Positions 1 through 10,453 of a DNA stretch of 64,000 bases are shown in pieces. This DNA comes from Delphinapterus leucas. Its lineage: Eukaryota > Chordata > Mammalia > Artiodactyla > Monodontidae. Positions within the stretch are counted from its first letter, which is position 1, and every line of letters begins with the position of its first letter. The position numbers were made by a program, and so were the translations under genes. The stretch is from the NCBI RefSeq assembly GCF_002288925.2, contig NW_022098044.1, positions 15,796,462-15,860,461 of the forward strand, written 5' to 3'. The notes beneath the pieces were generated by a model, which was not told the DNA's origin, did no database searches, and was given only the letters and a program-made list of their open reading frames with translations.

Positions 1-245
1 GTGAAATCTGCTGTGTAAATGTGTGTGGAGCGTATCTCAGGTCAGACCAGTGGCTTTGTCTCCCCTACTAGATAGTGCAGCCCTGTGGTGGGAAGTGAAA
101 TTAATTTGGTTTTGAACTGTCCATATTATTTGATGTGAACTGTTGCTTCTGTATAGTTTTAATTTTGTTGTTATAAAGGTATATTTGTAAAATGAGGAGG
201 CTAGGACATTTAGGACATTTAATTTAGCCATTTGTTAGCTTGATT

Positions 246-541
246 TTAAACTTTAAAAAAAATTATTTTATTGAAGTATAGTTGATTTACAATGTTGTGT
301 TAATTTCTGCTGTACGGCAAAGTGATTCAGTTATACCTATATATACATTCTTTTTCATGTTCTTTTCCATTATGGTTTGTCACAGGGTATTGCATATCCC
401 TGTGCTATACAGTAGGACCTTGTTTATCCATTCTAAATGTAGTAGAGTGCATCTGCTAAACCCAAACTCCCAATCCATCCCTACCCCACTCCTCCCTCCC
501 CCTTGACAACAAGTCTATTCTCTATGTCTGTGAGTCTGTTA
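246..541 (-). repeat. L1 3' end fragment, long 3'-UTR type
   Basis: A T-rich start followed by a block reading ttattgaagtatagttga and ending near the C/T-rich tract at 480-505 matches the antisense of the cetartiodactyl L1 3' untranslated region. The same block recurs at 59.3 kb and in part at 13.9 kb, which supports a repeat. Only the 3' UTR is present, so the copy is strongly 5'-truncated and carries no coding sequence. No clean target duplication was found. Confidence 0.8.
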
Positions 542-694
542 AATGTTTAACATTAAGGCATATGGTAAGCGTGTCTCCATTTGAACTTTTGCCCGTAGAT
601 GCCCCGAGTGGTGAATATAAAGAGTGAGGGTGGCTTGAGGCAGCCGTGGTCAGCTGAGGCAATCCCGCCCTGTCCATCTCCGTGTGTCCATTCC

Positions 695-795
695 CAGACA
701 CAGGCAGGGACCATTTCTTATGCATCTATGGGGCCCCCAGCATCTAGTTCTTTGCTTTTCGCACGTAGTAGGTGCTTTATGAAGAAAGAAATTAG
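695..795 (+). repeat. L2 3' end fragment
   Basis: The stretch resembles the L2 3' end: a gcagggacc motif, then a decayed form of the 'cccagcacctagcaca' motif, then gtagtaggtgcttta. The match is old and gapped, so the edges are approximate. The flanking 542-694 holds nothing recognisable. Confidence 0.45.
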
Positions 796-844
796 ATCTG
801 CCTTATTCTTCCCATGTATTCCTAGAGAGGCTAATGTATTACCT

Positions 845-985
845 CGTTCATTCAGCGTGTGTTAATTGAGCACCCATTATGTGTTGGGTGCCTGGTGCCG
901 TTCTAGACTCTGAGGATACAGTGGTGAAAAGACAGAGTTCCTGCTCTCTTAGAATCTGTGTCATTGATGAGAAGCCTTCTTGGTT
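845..985 (-). repeat. L2 3' end fragment, antisense
   Basis: The order ttaattgagcacccatta, gtgttgggtgcctgg, gttctagactctgaggatac, cagtggtgaaaagacag, then a ctgctctctta block is the reverse complement of the L2 3' end. It lies back-to-back with the sense L2 scrap just upstream, so these are two separate old insertions. Confidence 0.6.
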
Positions 986-1576
986 GTTGTTAATAGTAAT
1001 AATAATAATAGTGCCACGACCAATAGTTGACATAGCTCAAATGACAATCTGACATGTGACTTATGGTGAAAGCACTCAGGAAAAAAATAGTAATTATCTT
1101 GAGCCTTAGAAGATATAATTAGTTAGCAGACACAACAGCTATGCAGAGCGTCTATTTGAGGTGTTCCGCTGGTCACACTTGGGGGATGTGAGGTTTGGCT
1201 GGAAGAGATTAAGGGGATCCGTTTAAGAACACTTGCCGTACATCAAGTTTGGCCCATAAGCCTGTTTCTGGGCTGTTATCTGTGACCTGACAAATAGTCC
1301 TTTCTCATTTACACATGAGGGGTTTTCTGGGGGCTGATGGGAAGGAGATACAAATTAGAAAGATGGCATAGATCAGAAGTCTGGCATCCTCAGTCAAATG
1401 ACGACTGAAAAAACTAAGTGAATAAATTCACATTGAAAAACATAGTATTTAAAAAATTAAAAATCAAGTAGCTGCGGAAACATTTTGTTCCATGGAATGG
1501 TTCAACGCAAGGAGTCAGAAGGAAAAGGAAACGTGGAGCTCAGTTAGGAAAAGAGCGAGAGGCTTTGTGTCTATGC
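986..1576. other. No gene; short AAT-rich tract
   Basis: A short (TAA)n-like tract sits at about 990-1010. The rest is AT-rich DNA with no recognisable exon, repeat family or RNA gene. ORFs here are short and have no family signature. Confidence 0.4.
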
Positions 1577-1765
1577 TGGTGGCTTTCAGACGTGCCTGAA
1601 GTCAGAGTCACCTGGGGGACGCATTCCAACACATGTTGCTGGTCCCTACCCGCAGAGTTTGTAGTTTGTATGTCTGGGGCGGGGCAAGGAAATCTGCGTT
1701 TCTGACAGGTTCCCAGGTGCTACTGCTGCAGGTCCAGGAATCACACTCTGCGTCTAGTCTGTTTC
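1577..1765 (+). repeat. MER5A-like DNA transposon relic (hAT/Charlie)
   Basis: Contains gagtcacctgggggac, a 'tgctggtccctacccgcaga' block and caggttcccaggtgctactg, in the order of the non-autonomous hAT element MER5A. Terminal repeats are badly decayed. Related copies lie near 56.0 and 63.1 kb. Confidence 0.65.
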
Positions 1766-1949
1766 ATTTCATTATGGTTGTTAGACACACACAGTGCTTC
1801 GTGCTTCGGTTTCACGTGGTTAATGCAAGCTGGAGCCACACACCCTATAATGCAGAAAGAGGTAGAATTCTGTCTAATCATGGCTGCAACAAGAATTAGG
1901 GGAAAAACACAGTAACTTCTGTATATGTTTTCATTACTGCCTTAGGCTG

Positions 1950-2014
1950 ACCCTTGGTGTCTTTGACTAAGTCACCCAGTCTCTCTGTGTTTCCCTGTGG
2001 GGATATTAAAATTA
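1950..2014 (+). repeat. MIR core fragment
   Basis: A short match to the MIR core: a decayed 'ttgggcaagtcacttaacct' (here gactaagtcacccagtctct) followed by ctgtgtttccctgtggggat. The preceding 1766-1949 holds nothing recognisable. Confidence 0.45.
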
Positions 2015-2425
2015 GGCTCTCAGTAATCTGGCCCTTCCCTTCAGCTCAAATCCTGACACCGCCCTTCTGCAGAGGCTGCTGGAACCAGCGGTCGTGGTTT
2101 CCCAGACCCACCGTGTTGCTGTGCATCCAGCTGGGCCCTTGCGTAAACTCCACCCCTGTGTTAACCCACTGCAAGGTTTTATTCTTCCTCAAGGACCTTG
2201 TGCAGCTGCCACCTCTGTCTTTCTCCATCCGTGCTCTTTCTGTGCCTTATATGGACTCCTGCTACAGCACTTATTATATTATACTTTGTAATGTATATAG
2301 CCTGCTTACTTGGTGGGAGCTCTTCAGGGGCATGAGACATAGCTTCTTTAGTGTCATAACCCCCACTCCCGGACAACACGTAGCGACACACAGTAAATAT
2401 TTATGGACTGCATGATTGGATGCTT
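2015..2425 (+). repeat. L2 3' region
   Basis: An L2-like order of blocks: taatctggcccttccctt, then cttcctcaaggaccttgtgc, then acagcacttattatattat, then a tail ending cagtaaatatttatggactg. ORFs over this interval follow L2 remnants and are not host exons. Edges are approximate. Confidence 0.55.
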
Positions 2426-3363
2426 TAGTGAAAGCATCCCAGATTTCTCAGGCTATAAAAATAAATAGAATGAAATCACAATCAATAAATGGAATGCAGA
2501 GAGTTCAAATAACTGATATTTGGAAAAGAGTTGCAGACTCATGGTGCAAATAAGATAATAATGAGAATTCCTCAGACTTTCATTATGTCGCTGTGCGTCA
2601 CAGTCAAGTCTGAATCTAACTCTGCTTATATTAATTTTTTCATGGAAGAACCAAAGTGTTATTTATGTACGAACAAAAAGCAATTTGCTGATACCAGCCC
2701 AGGGATATGAGTGAATATTACAAAATCGTTATCCATAAGCATCTGTAATCTCCTTTATATTTTGGTCACAATGATAGGTTATCAAATGAATCAGAGGACC
2801 AGTGTCTGAAGCCTCGGCTGTAACATAATCACTTGGGAAAATACTTGATGAGATAGTAAAAAGATTATGAGAGTGAAAATTTCTTCAAAAATGTAGCTGC
2901 AGAATTGTAATCATCTAGAATATTTCAAAATCCACTACCAGAGGGTTCATGATCTCTTCTGTGTATTTTCTATTATGGTGTTTATCACTTCTGTGCTACA
3001 CATACAAGACTTTTAAAAAGCCATGGGGGTGGGGAGGACAGAAATTTAAGCTGAAGGAAAGGGGGAGCTTTTTTAGAGACTGGACAGGGGATTATTTACA
3101 GTGTTGGCAGGCAAAGGCAGAGTTTGTTTTGAAGAAATTGTGGTGTGCTAGAGTTTTGTGAAATTGCTTGGATAAGTTTTGCCTTCTTTTCTAGTCCATT
3201 GCCTGAGATAAAGCAATAGCTTTTATTAAAAGTGGAGGACGGCAGGGCTATCATGGCAGTCTGTCCCAGGACTAGGCAAGGCAGTGCCTCCTATTGGCTG
3301 CCCCGCAGCAAGCTCGTTTTCCTGCGCACCACTCTCCATGTACCTCCCTCTTGACTCACCCAT
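2426..3363. other. No gene or repeat recognised
   Basis: AT-rich apparently single-copy DNA. It holds a perfect 9-bp inverted repeat with a 4-base loop at 2418-2439. No exon-like ORF, CpG cluster or known repeat was seen. Confidence 0.4.
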
Positions 3364-3379
3364 TCTTCTTAAACTTTTG
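3364..3379 (-). repeat. Target-site duplication, 3' side of full-length L1
   Basis: The 16-mer tcttcttaaacttttg matches 9374-9389 (tcttcttaaactcttg) with one mismatch. It abuts the (CAA)n-type tail of the antisense L1 on one side, while its partner abuts the presumed L1 5' end, as expected for target-primed reverse transcription. Confidence 0.75.
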
Positions 3380-3397
3380 TTGTTGTTGTTGTTGTTT

Positions 3398-3538
3398 GAC
3401 TTAAACTTTTTTTATTACACATTAATTTTAACTGCTATGATTATTTTTTAAGCTTTCTTGGTAAAGAGCTTGCCATACACAAATTTTCTTAATGATTTTC
3501 AGCTCTCAGAAGTACAGTGAGGTAATTTCACAAGGTAA
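3398..3538 (-). other. Probable L1 3'-transduced sequence
   Basis: This 141-bp stretch lies between the usual L1 3' end (A-rich tract 3539-3566, just past a taataag motif shared with the L1 at 11.2 kb) and a second CAA-repeat tail at 3380-3397. On the minus strand it has an AATAAA signal (plus-strand TTTATT at 3411-3416) about 14 bases before that second tail. The target duplication flanks the second tail, not the first. This is the pattern of read-through past the L1 signal into flanking DNA at the source locus. An alternative is an unusual 3' UTR extension. Confidence 0.65.
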
Positions 3539-4922
3539 TTTTGTTTTTTGTTGTTTGTTTTTCTTATTAGTTATCCATTTTATACACATCAGTGTATACA
3601 CGTCAATCCCAATCTCCAAATTCATCCCACCACCATCCCACCCCCTGCCGCTTTCCCCCCTTGGTGTCCATACGTTTGTTCTCTACATCCGTGTCTCAAT
3701 TTCTTCTCTGCAAACCGGTTCATCTGTACCATTTTGTAGGTTCCACATATATGCATTAATATACGGTATTTGTTTTTCTCTTTCTGACTTAACTTCACTC
3801 TGTATGACAGTCTCTATATCCATCCACGTCTCTACAAATGACCCAATTTCATTCCTTTTTATGGCTGAGTAATATTCCATTGTATATATGTGCCACATCT
3901 TCTTTATCCATTCGTCTGTCAGTGGGCATTTAGGTTGCTTCCACCTCCTGGCTATTGTAAATAGTGCTGCAATGAATATTGGGGTGCATGGGTCTTTTTG
4001 AATTACGGTTTTCTCAGGGTATATGCCCAGTAGTGGGATTGCTGGGTCATATGGTAATTCTATTTTTAGTTCTTTAAGGAACCTCCATACTGTTCTCCAT
4101 AGTGGCTGTATCAATTTACATTCCCACCAACAGTGCAAGAGGGTTCCCTTTTCTCCACACCCTCTCCAGCATTTGTTGTCTGTAGATTTTCTGATGATGC
4201 CCATTCTAACTGGTGTGAGTGATACCCCATCGTAGTTTTGATTTGCATTTCTCTAATAATTAGTGATGTGGAGCAGCTTTTCATGTGCCTCTTGGCCATC
4301 TGTATGTCTTCTATGGAGAAATGTCTATTTAGGTCTTCTGCCCATTTTTGGATTGGGTTGTTTGTTTTTTTAATATTGAGCTGCATGAGCTGTTTATATA
4401 TTTGGGAGATAAATCATTTGTCCGCTGATTCATTTGCAAATATTTTCTCCCATTCTGAGGGTTTTCTTTTCTTCTTGTTTATTGTTTCCTTTGCTATGCA
4501 AAAGCTCTTAAGTTTCATTAGGTCCCATTTGTTTATTTTTCTTTTTATTTCCAATACCCTAGGAGGTGGATCAAAAAATATCTTGCTGTGATTTATGTCA
4601 AAGAGTGTTCTTCCTATGTTTTCCTCTAAGAGTTTTATACTGCCCAGTCTTACATTTAGGTCTCTAATCCATTTTGAGTTTATTTTTGTGTATGGTGTTA
4701 GGGAGTGTTCTAATTTCATTCTTTTACATGTAGCTGTCCAGTTTTCCCAGCACCACTTATTGAAGAGACTGTCTTTTCTCCATTGTATATCCTTGCCTGC
4801 TTTCTCATAGATTAGTTGACTATAGGTATGTGGGTTTATCTCTGGGCCTTCTATTCTGTTCCATTGATCTATATTTCTGTTTTTGTGCCAGTACCATATT
4901 CTCTTGATTACTGTAGCTTTGT

Positions 4923-4962
4923 AGTCTAGTCTGAAGTCAGGGAGTCTAGTCTGAAGTCAGGG
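4923..4962 (-). repeat. 20-bp tandem duplication inside ORF2
   Basis: The unit agtctagtctgaagtcaggg occurs twice head to tail (4923-4942 and 4943-4962). Being 20 bp it shifts the ORF2 frame. The upstream coding block ends here. Confidence 0.9.
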
Positions 4963-5695
4963 AGTCTGATGCCTCCAGCTCCGTTGTTTTCCCTCAAGAC
5001 TGCTTTGGCTATTTGGGGTCTTTTGTGTCTCCATACACATTTTAAGATGTTTTCTTCTAGTTCTGTAAAAAACGCCATTGGTAATTTGATAGGGATTGCA
5101 TTGAATCTGTAGATTGCTTTGGGTAGTATAGTCATTTTCACAATATTGATTCTTCCAATCCAAGAACATGGTATATCTCTCCATCTGTTGGTATCATCTT
5201 TAATGATATGTACGTTTATTCCTAGGTATTTTATTCTTTTTGTTGCAGCGGTAAATGGGAGTGTTTCCTTAATTTCTCTTTCAGATTTTTCACCATTTGT
5301 GTATAGGAATGCAAGAGATTTCTGTGCATTAATTTTGTATCCTGCAACTTTACCAAATTTATTGATTAGCTCTAGTAGTTTTCTGGTGTCATCTTTAGGA
5401 TTCTCTATGTATAGAATCATGTCATCTGCAGACAGTGACAGTTTTATTTCTTCTTTTCCAATTTGTATTCCTTTTATTTCTTTTTCTTCTCTGATTGCCA
5501 TGGCTAGGATTTCCAAAACTATGTTGAATAATATTGGTGAGATTGGACATCCTTGTCTTGTTCCTGCTCCTAGAGGAAATGCTTTCAGGTTTTCACCATT
5601 GAGAATGATGTTTGCTGTGGGTTTGTCATATATGGCCTTTATTATGTTGAAGTAGGTTCCCTCTATGCCCACTTTCTGGAGAGTTTTTATCATAA

Positions 5696-5727
5696 ATGGG
5701 TGTGGAAAAATATGGGTGTGGAATTTT
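5696..5727 (-). repeat. 16-bp tandem duplication inside ORF2
   Basis: The units atgggtgtggaaaaat and atgggtgtggaatttt follow each other directly and differ at two positions. The extra 16 bp shift the frame between the two RT-domain blocks of ORF2. Confidence 0.8.
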
Positions 5728-7588
5728 GTCAGAAGCATTTTCAGCATCTATTGAGATGATCATATGGTTTTTATTCTTCAATTTGTTAATAAGGTGTATC
5801 ACATTGATTGATTTACATATATTGAAGAATCCTTGCATCTCTGGGATAAATCCCACTTGATCATGGTGTATGATCCTTTTAATGTGTTGTTGGATTCTGT
5901 TCGCTAGTATTTTGTTGAGGATTTTTGCATCTATATTCATCGGTGATATTGGTCTGTAATTTTCTTTTTTTGTAGTGTCGTTGTCTGGTTTTGGTATCAG
6001 GGTGATGGTTGCCTCATAGAATGAGTTTGGGAGTGTTCCTTCTTCCAGAATTTTTTGGAAGAGTTTGAGAAGGATGGGTGTTAGCACTTTTCTAAATGTT
6101 TGATAGAATTCACCTGTGAAGCCATCTGGTCCTGGACTTTTGCTTGTTGGAAGATTTTTAATCACAGTTTCAATTTCAGTGCTTGTGACTGGTCTGTTCA
6201 TATTTTCTATTTCTTTCTGCCCTGCCTCAGAAGGTTGTACTTTTCTAAGAATTTGTCCATTTCTTCCAGGTTGTCTATTTTATTGGCATAGAGTTGCTTG
6301 TAGTAGTCTCTTAGGATGCTTTGTATTTTTGCAGTCTCTGCTGTAACTTCTTTTTCATTTCTAATTTTATTGATTTTAGTCCTCTCCCTCTTTTTCTTGG
6401 TGAATCTGGTTAATGGTTTATCAGTTTTTTTGTTTATCTTCTCGAAGAACCAGCTTTTAGTTTTATTGATCTTTGCTATTGTTTTCTTTGTTTCTATTTC
6501 ATTTATGTCTGCTTTGATATTTATGATTTCTTTCCTTCTGCTAACTTTGGGTTTTGTTTGTTCTTCCTCTAGTTCTTTTAGGTGTAATGCTAGATTGTTT
6601 ATTTGTGATTTTTCTTGTTTTTTGAGGTAGACTTGTACAGCTGTAAACTTCCCTCTTAGAACTGCTTTTGCTGCATCCCGTAGGTTTTGGATCATCGTGT
6701 TTTCATTGTCATTTGTTTCTAGGTATTTTTTGATTTCCTCTTTGATATCTTCAGTGATCTCTTGGTTATTTAGTAATGTATTGTTTGGCCTCCATGTGTT
6801 TGTGTTTTTTATGATTTTTTTCCCTGTAATTGATTTCTAATCTCATAGCATTGTGGTCAGAAAAGATGCTTGATATGATTTCCATTTTGTTAAATTTACT
6901 AAGGCTTTATTTGTGACCCAAGATGTGATCTATGCTGGAGAATGTTCCATGTGCACTTGAGAAGAAAGTGTAATCTGCTGTTTTTGGATGGAATGGCCTC
7001 TAAATATCAATTAAATCTATCTGGTCTACTGTGTCATTTAAAGCTTCTGTTTCCTTATTTATTTTCACTTTGGATGATCTGTCCATTGGTGTAAGTGAGG
7101 TGTTAAAGTCCCCCACTATTATTGTGTTACTGTCGATTTCCTCTTTTAGAGCTGTTAGCAGTTGCCGTATGTATTGAGGTGCTCCTATATTGGGTGCATA
7201 TATGTTTATAATTGTTATATCGTCTTCTTGGATTGATCTCTTTATCATTACGTAGTGTCCTTCCTTGTCTCTTGTAACATTCTTTATTTTAAAGTCTATT
7301 TTATCTGATATGAGTATTGCTACTCCAGCTTTCTTTTGATTTACATTTGCATGGAATATCTTTTTCCATCCCCTCACTTTCAGTCTGTATGTGTCCCTAG
7401 TGGGTCTCTTGTAGACAGCATATAGATGGGTCTTGTTTTTGTATCCATTCATTAAGCCTGTGTCTTTTGGTTGGAACATTTAATCCATTCACATTTAAGG
7501 TAATTATTGATATGTATGTTCCTGTTACCATCTTCTTAATTTTGGGGGTTTGTTTTTGTAGGTCCTTTTCTTCTCTTGTGTTTCCCAC

Positions 7589-8491
7589 TTAGAGAAGTTC
7601 ATTTAGCATTTGTTGTAGAGCTGGTTGGGTGGTGTTGAATTCTCTTAGCTTTTGCTTGTCTGAAAAGCTATTGATTTCTCCATCAAATCTGAATGAGTTC
7701 CTTGCATGGTAGAGTAATCTTGGTTTTAGGTTCTTCCCTTTCATCCCTTTAAGTATATCATGCCACTCCCTTCTGGCTTGTAGAGTTTCTGCTGAGAAAT
7801 CAGCTGTTAACCTTATGGGAGTTCCCTTGTATGTTATTTGTCATTTTGCCCTTGCTGCTTTCAATAATTTTTCTTTGTCTTTAATTCTTCCCAATTTGAT
7901 TACTGTGTGTCTTGTTGTGTTCCTCCTTGGGTTTATCCTGTATGGGACCCTCTGCACTTCCTGGACTTGGGTAGCTATTTCCTTTCCCATGTTAGGGAAG
8001 TTTTCCACTGTCATCTCTTCAAATATTTTCTCAGGTCCTTTCTCTCTTTTCCTTCTGTGATCCCTATAATGCAAAATATTGTTGTGTTTAATGTTGACCC
8101 AGAGGTCTCTTAGGCTGTCTTCACTTCTTTTCATTCTTTTTTTTTTATTCTCTTCCACAGCAGTGAATTCCACCATTCTGTCTTCCAGGTCACTTATCCT
8201 TTCTTCTGCCTCAGTTATTCTACTGTTGATTCCTTCTTCTATATTTTTCATTTCAGTTATTGTATTGTTCATCTCTGTTTGTTTGTTCTTTAATTTTTCT
8301 AGATCTTCGTTAAACATTTCTTGCATCTTTTTGATCTTTGCCTCTATTCTTTTTCCAAGGTCCTGGATCATCTTCAGTATCATTATTCTGAATTCTTTTT
8401 CTGGAAGGTTGCCTATGTCCATTTCATTTAGTTGTTTTTCTGTGGTTTTTTCTTGTTCCTTCATCTGGTACATAGTCCTGTGCCTTTTCAT
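7589..8491 (-). pseudogene. L1 ORF1 pseudogene (RNA-binding coiled-coil protein)
   Basis: ORF1p of L1 is a trimeric coiled-coil RNA chaperone. The ORF starts at an ATG at 8491 (MKRHRTMYQM...) and has a heptad-rich coiled coil with NGINSRITEAEERIS-like sequence (here EGINSRITEAEERISDLEDR), then the RRM and C-terminal region with ENFPNMGKEI and RVPYRINPRRN. A single in-frame TGA at 7843-7841 cuts it at 216 residues. Past that stop the frame stays open to a natural TAA at 7591-7589 after QMLNELL. A short block after DSLRDLW looks frame-scrambled (NILHYRDHRRK). Length without the stop is 300 residues, slightly short for the family. Confidence 0.88.
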
Positions 8492-9373
8492 CTTGTCTGT
8501 CTTTCTGTGAATGTGGTTTTTGTTCCACAGGCTGCAGGATTGTAGTTCTTTGTGCTTCTGCTGTCTGCCCTCTTGTGGATGTGGCTATCTAAGAGGCTTG
8601 TGCAAGCTTCCTGATGGGACGGAATGGTGGTGGGTAGAGCTGGGTGTTGATCTGGTGGGAAGAGCTCAGTAAAACTTTAATCCTGTCCGCTGATGGGTGG
8701 GGCTGAGTTCCCTTCCTCTTGGTTGTTTGGCTTGAGGTGACCCAACGCTGGAGCCTACCTAGGCTCTTTGGTGGGGCTAATGGTAGACTCTGGGAGGGCT
8801 CACACCAAGGAGTACTTCCCAGAACTTCCACTGCAAGTGTGCTTGTCCCTTGGTGAGCCACAGCTGCCCCCTGCCTCCGAAGGAGGCCCTCCAACCCCAG
8901 CAGGTAGGTCGGGTTCAGTCTCCTATGGGGTCACTTCTCCTTCCCCTGGGCCCCGATGCACACACTACTTTGTGTGTGCCCTCCAAGAATGGAGTCTCTG
9001 TTTCCCCCAGTCCTGCCGAACTCCTGCAATCAAATGCCACTAGCCTTCAAAGTCTGATTCTCTAGGAATTCCTTCTCCCGATGCCAGGCCTCCAGGTTGG
9101 GACGCCTGACGTGTGGTTCAGAACCTTCACTCCAGTGGGTGAACTTCTGTGGTATAAGTGTTCTCCAGTTTGTGAGTCACCCACCCAGCAGTTATGGGAT
9201 TTGATTTTGTTGTGATAGCGCCCCTCCTACAGTCTCATTGTGGTTTCTCCTTTGTCTTTGAATGTGGGGTATCTTTTCTGGTGAGTTCCAGTGCCTTCCT
9301 GTTGATGATTGTTCAGCAGTTAGCTGTGATTCCAGGCATGTCCTTCTGCTCCGCCATCTTGAACCAATCTGCC
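8492..9373 (-). promoter_or_regulatory. L1 5' UTR / former internal promoter
   Basis: This GC-richer block lies between the ORF1 start and the presumed 5' end of the element. In L1 the 5' UTR carries an internal Pol II promoter. The outer edge has ccgccatcttg at about 9352-9362, which reads CAAGATGGCGG on the element strand and fits the YY1-type site common near L1 starts. CpG depletion suggests long-term methylation decay. Promoter activity is not demonstrable from sequence. Confidence 0.6.
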
Positions 9374-9389
9374 TCTTCTTAAACTCTTG
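9374..9389 (-). repeat. Target-site duplication, 5' side of full-length L1
   Basis: tcttcttaaactcttg is the partner of 3364-3379 (15 of 16 identical) and sets the 5' boundary of the L1. Confidence 0.75.
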
Positions 9390-9409
9390 AGCCTTTTTTT
9401 TTCATCTTT

Positions 9410-9560
9410 CTTCCTCTTGACTCTGGGTGTCCCTAAGGCACTGTTCTTACCTCTGGCTCTTTCCTATATATATATATATATATATATACAGTTATATATT
9501 TCCAAATGTCCTGGGCATCTCCATTTGGATGTCCAGCCTCAAAAGAAAAGAAAAAGATCC
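9410..9560 (+). repeat. Possible L2 ORF2-region fragment
   Basis: The sequence ctctgggtgtccctaaggca and, further on, ctccatttggatgtccagcc resemble two neighbouring parts of the L2 3' coding region. They are separated by a TA microsatellite. Weak, old match. Confidence 0.35.
9465..9488. repeat. (TA)n microsatellite
   Basis: Twelve TA units in a row at 9465-9488, a short simple repeat with likely length variation. Confidence 0.95.
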
Positions 9561-10022
9561 CTCAACTAAACACATATGCTTAAACCCACCTCTCTTTCTA
9601 GATCTTTTCTCTTAGGCAGACATGCCTTGATCAGTCTCTCCCAACTGCTTTTGCTCTTGCCTGAAATGCCTCCCAGCCCCAGTCTGGAATGGGGCCCTCA
9701 AATACAGGATTCTTCCTGCCTGTAGAAACCAGGAAGGGAATTTGAGTGAGTGTGTGATGCTGGCAGGGGTGCGGTGAAAAATGGCAGCTGACATTCACTT
9801 CAGTGTTGGGGAGCAGTACGGCCTTGTGGGGACAGTGGAGCAGTGGAGGGCCCTGCCCAAGCGGGGCAGCTCCTGGCCATCCTTGCCATCTAAGAATGTG
9901 CCATCTTGGACCCAGTGTTACCAGATTTCTTTGTTTTTAGAGAGGATGCAGAGTCCATTTCTTTGTTTTGAATCACCTGATTTTATAAATGATAGCAGTT
10001 GTTTGAATTTAAAAGCATCCTT
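9561..10022. other. No gene or repeat recognised
   Basis: Moderately GC-rich single-copy-like DNA. ORFs of 60-88 codons lack any recognisable family signature. Confidence 0.35.
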
Positions 10023-10275
10023 GGGATTGACATGTACACACTGCTAAATTTAAAATATATAACCAACTGTATAGCTCAATATTTGTAATACTTATAATAT
10101 TTAAAACATATACCTACTGTATAGCTCAATATTCTGTAATAACCTAAATGGGAAAAGAATTTGAAAAAGAATAGATACATGTATATGTATAACTGAATCA
10201 CTTTGCTGTACACCTAAAATTAACATTGTTAATCAACTATACTCCAATATAAAATTAAAATAAAATAAAATAAAA
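10023..10275 (+). repeat. L1 3' end fragment (long type) with internal tandem copy
   Basis: Begins gggattgacatgtacacact and runs through aataacctaaatgggaaaag and tgtataactgaatcactttg to an (AAAAT)n-like tail, the sense 3' UTR of the long-type L1. The stretch with 'ctgtatagctcaatatt' is present twice (about 10046-10092 and 10096-10141), a local tandem duplication. No ORF. Confidence 0.8.
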
Positions 10276-10453
10276 TCATCCTTTGACCTAACATCATATA
10301 GCTCATATAAACTGTGTCTGTTAGTCCTGTGTGGACCTCAGCTGCCAGTTTGCAATCTCTAGTTTAGAGATACCCAGTGCTGTCCGGTAAACAGATGCAA
10401 ACCATATGCAGTGTCTAAAATTGTCTGGGAGTCACATTTTAAAAAGTAAAAAG

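Larger units (their letters stand above)
3735..7531 (-). pseudogene. L1 ORF2 pseudogene (endonuclease / reverse transcriptase)
   Basis: L1 ORF2 encodes an endonuclease, a reverse transcriptase and a C-terminal Cys-rich domain. The likely start is the ATG at 7531-7529, leading into an ISIITLNVNGLN motif typical of the endonuclease N terminus. Visible later are VGDFNTSLTP (endonuclease), [18 protein letters not shown] and DQVGFIP (RT fingers), [10 protein letters not shown], and SADD at 5432-5421, where L1 normally has FADD. The C-terminal region has [18 protein letters not shown]. The frame is broken by a TAG right after CCLQETH (about 7397), by stops near 7000 and 6204, by a 16-bp duplication (5696-5727), a 20-bp duplication (4923-4962) and an extra T near 3805. 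It is non-functional. Confidence 0.9.
3380..9373 (-). mobile_element. Near full-length LINE-1, decayed, with 3' transduction
   Basis: An antisense L1 of about 6 kb. Reading right to left: a 5' UTR (about 9373-8492) starting near a ccgccatcttg motif, ORF1 (8491-7589), a short spacer, ORF2 (from 7531), a 3' UTR, an internal A-rich tract at 3539-3566, 141 bp of non-L1 sequence, and a second tail of CAA repeats at 3380-3397. It is bounded by a 16-bp direct repeat (3364-3379 and 9374-9389, one mismatch). Both ORFs carry stops or frameshifts, so it cannot move by itself. The surrounding DNA resembles a sense L2 fragment on the right. Confidence 0.9.

Noticed and set aside
6316..6630. Hydrophobic plus-strand ORF that looks like a membrane protein (also 8079-8510)
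   Set aside because: Antisense shadow of L1 ORF2 and ORF1. A/T-rich coding read backwards gives Phe/Leu/Ser-rich frames.
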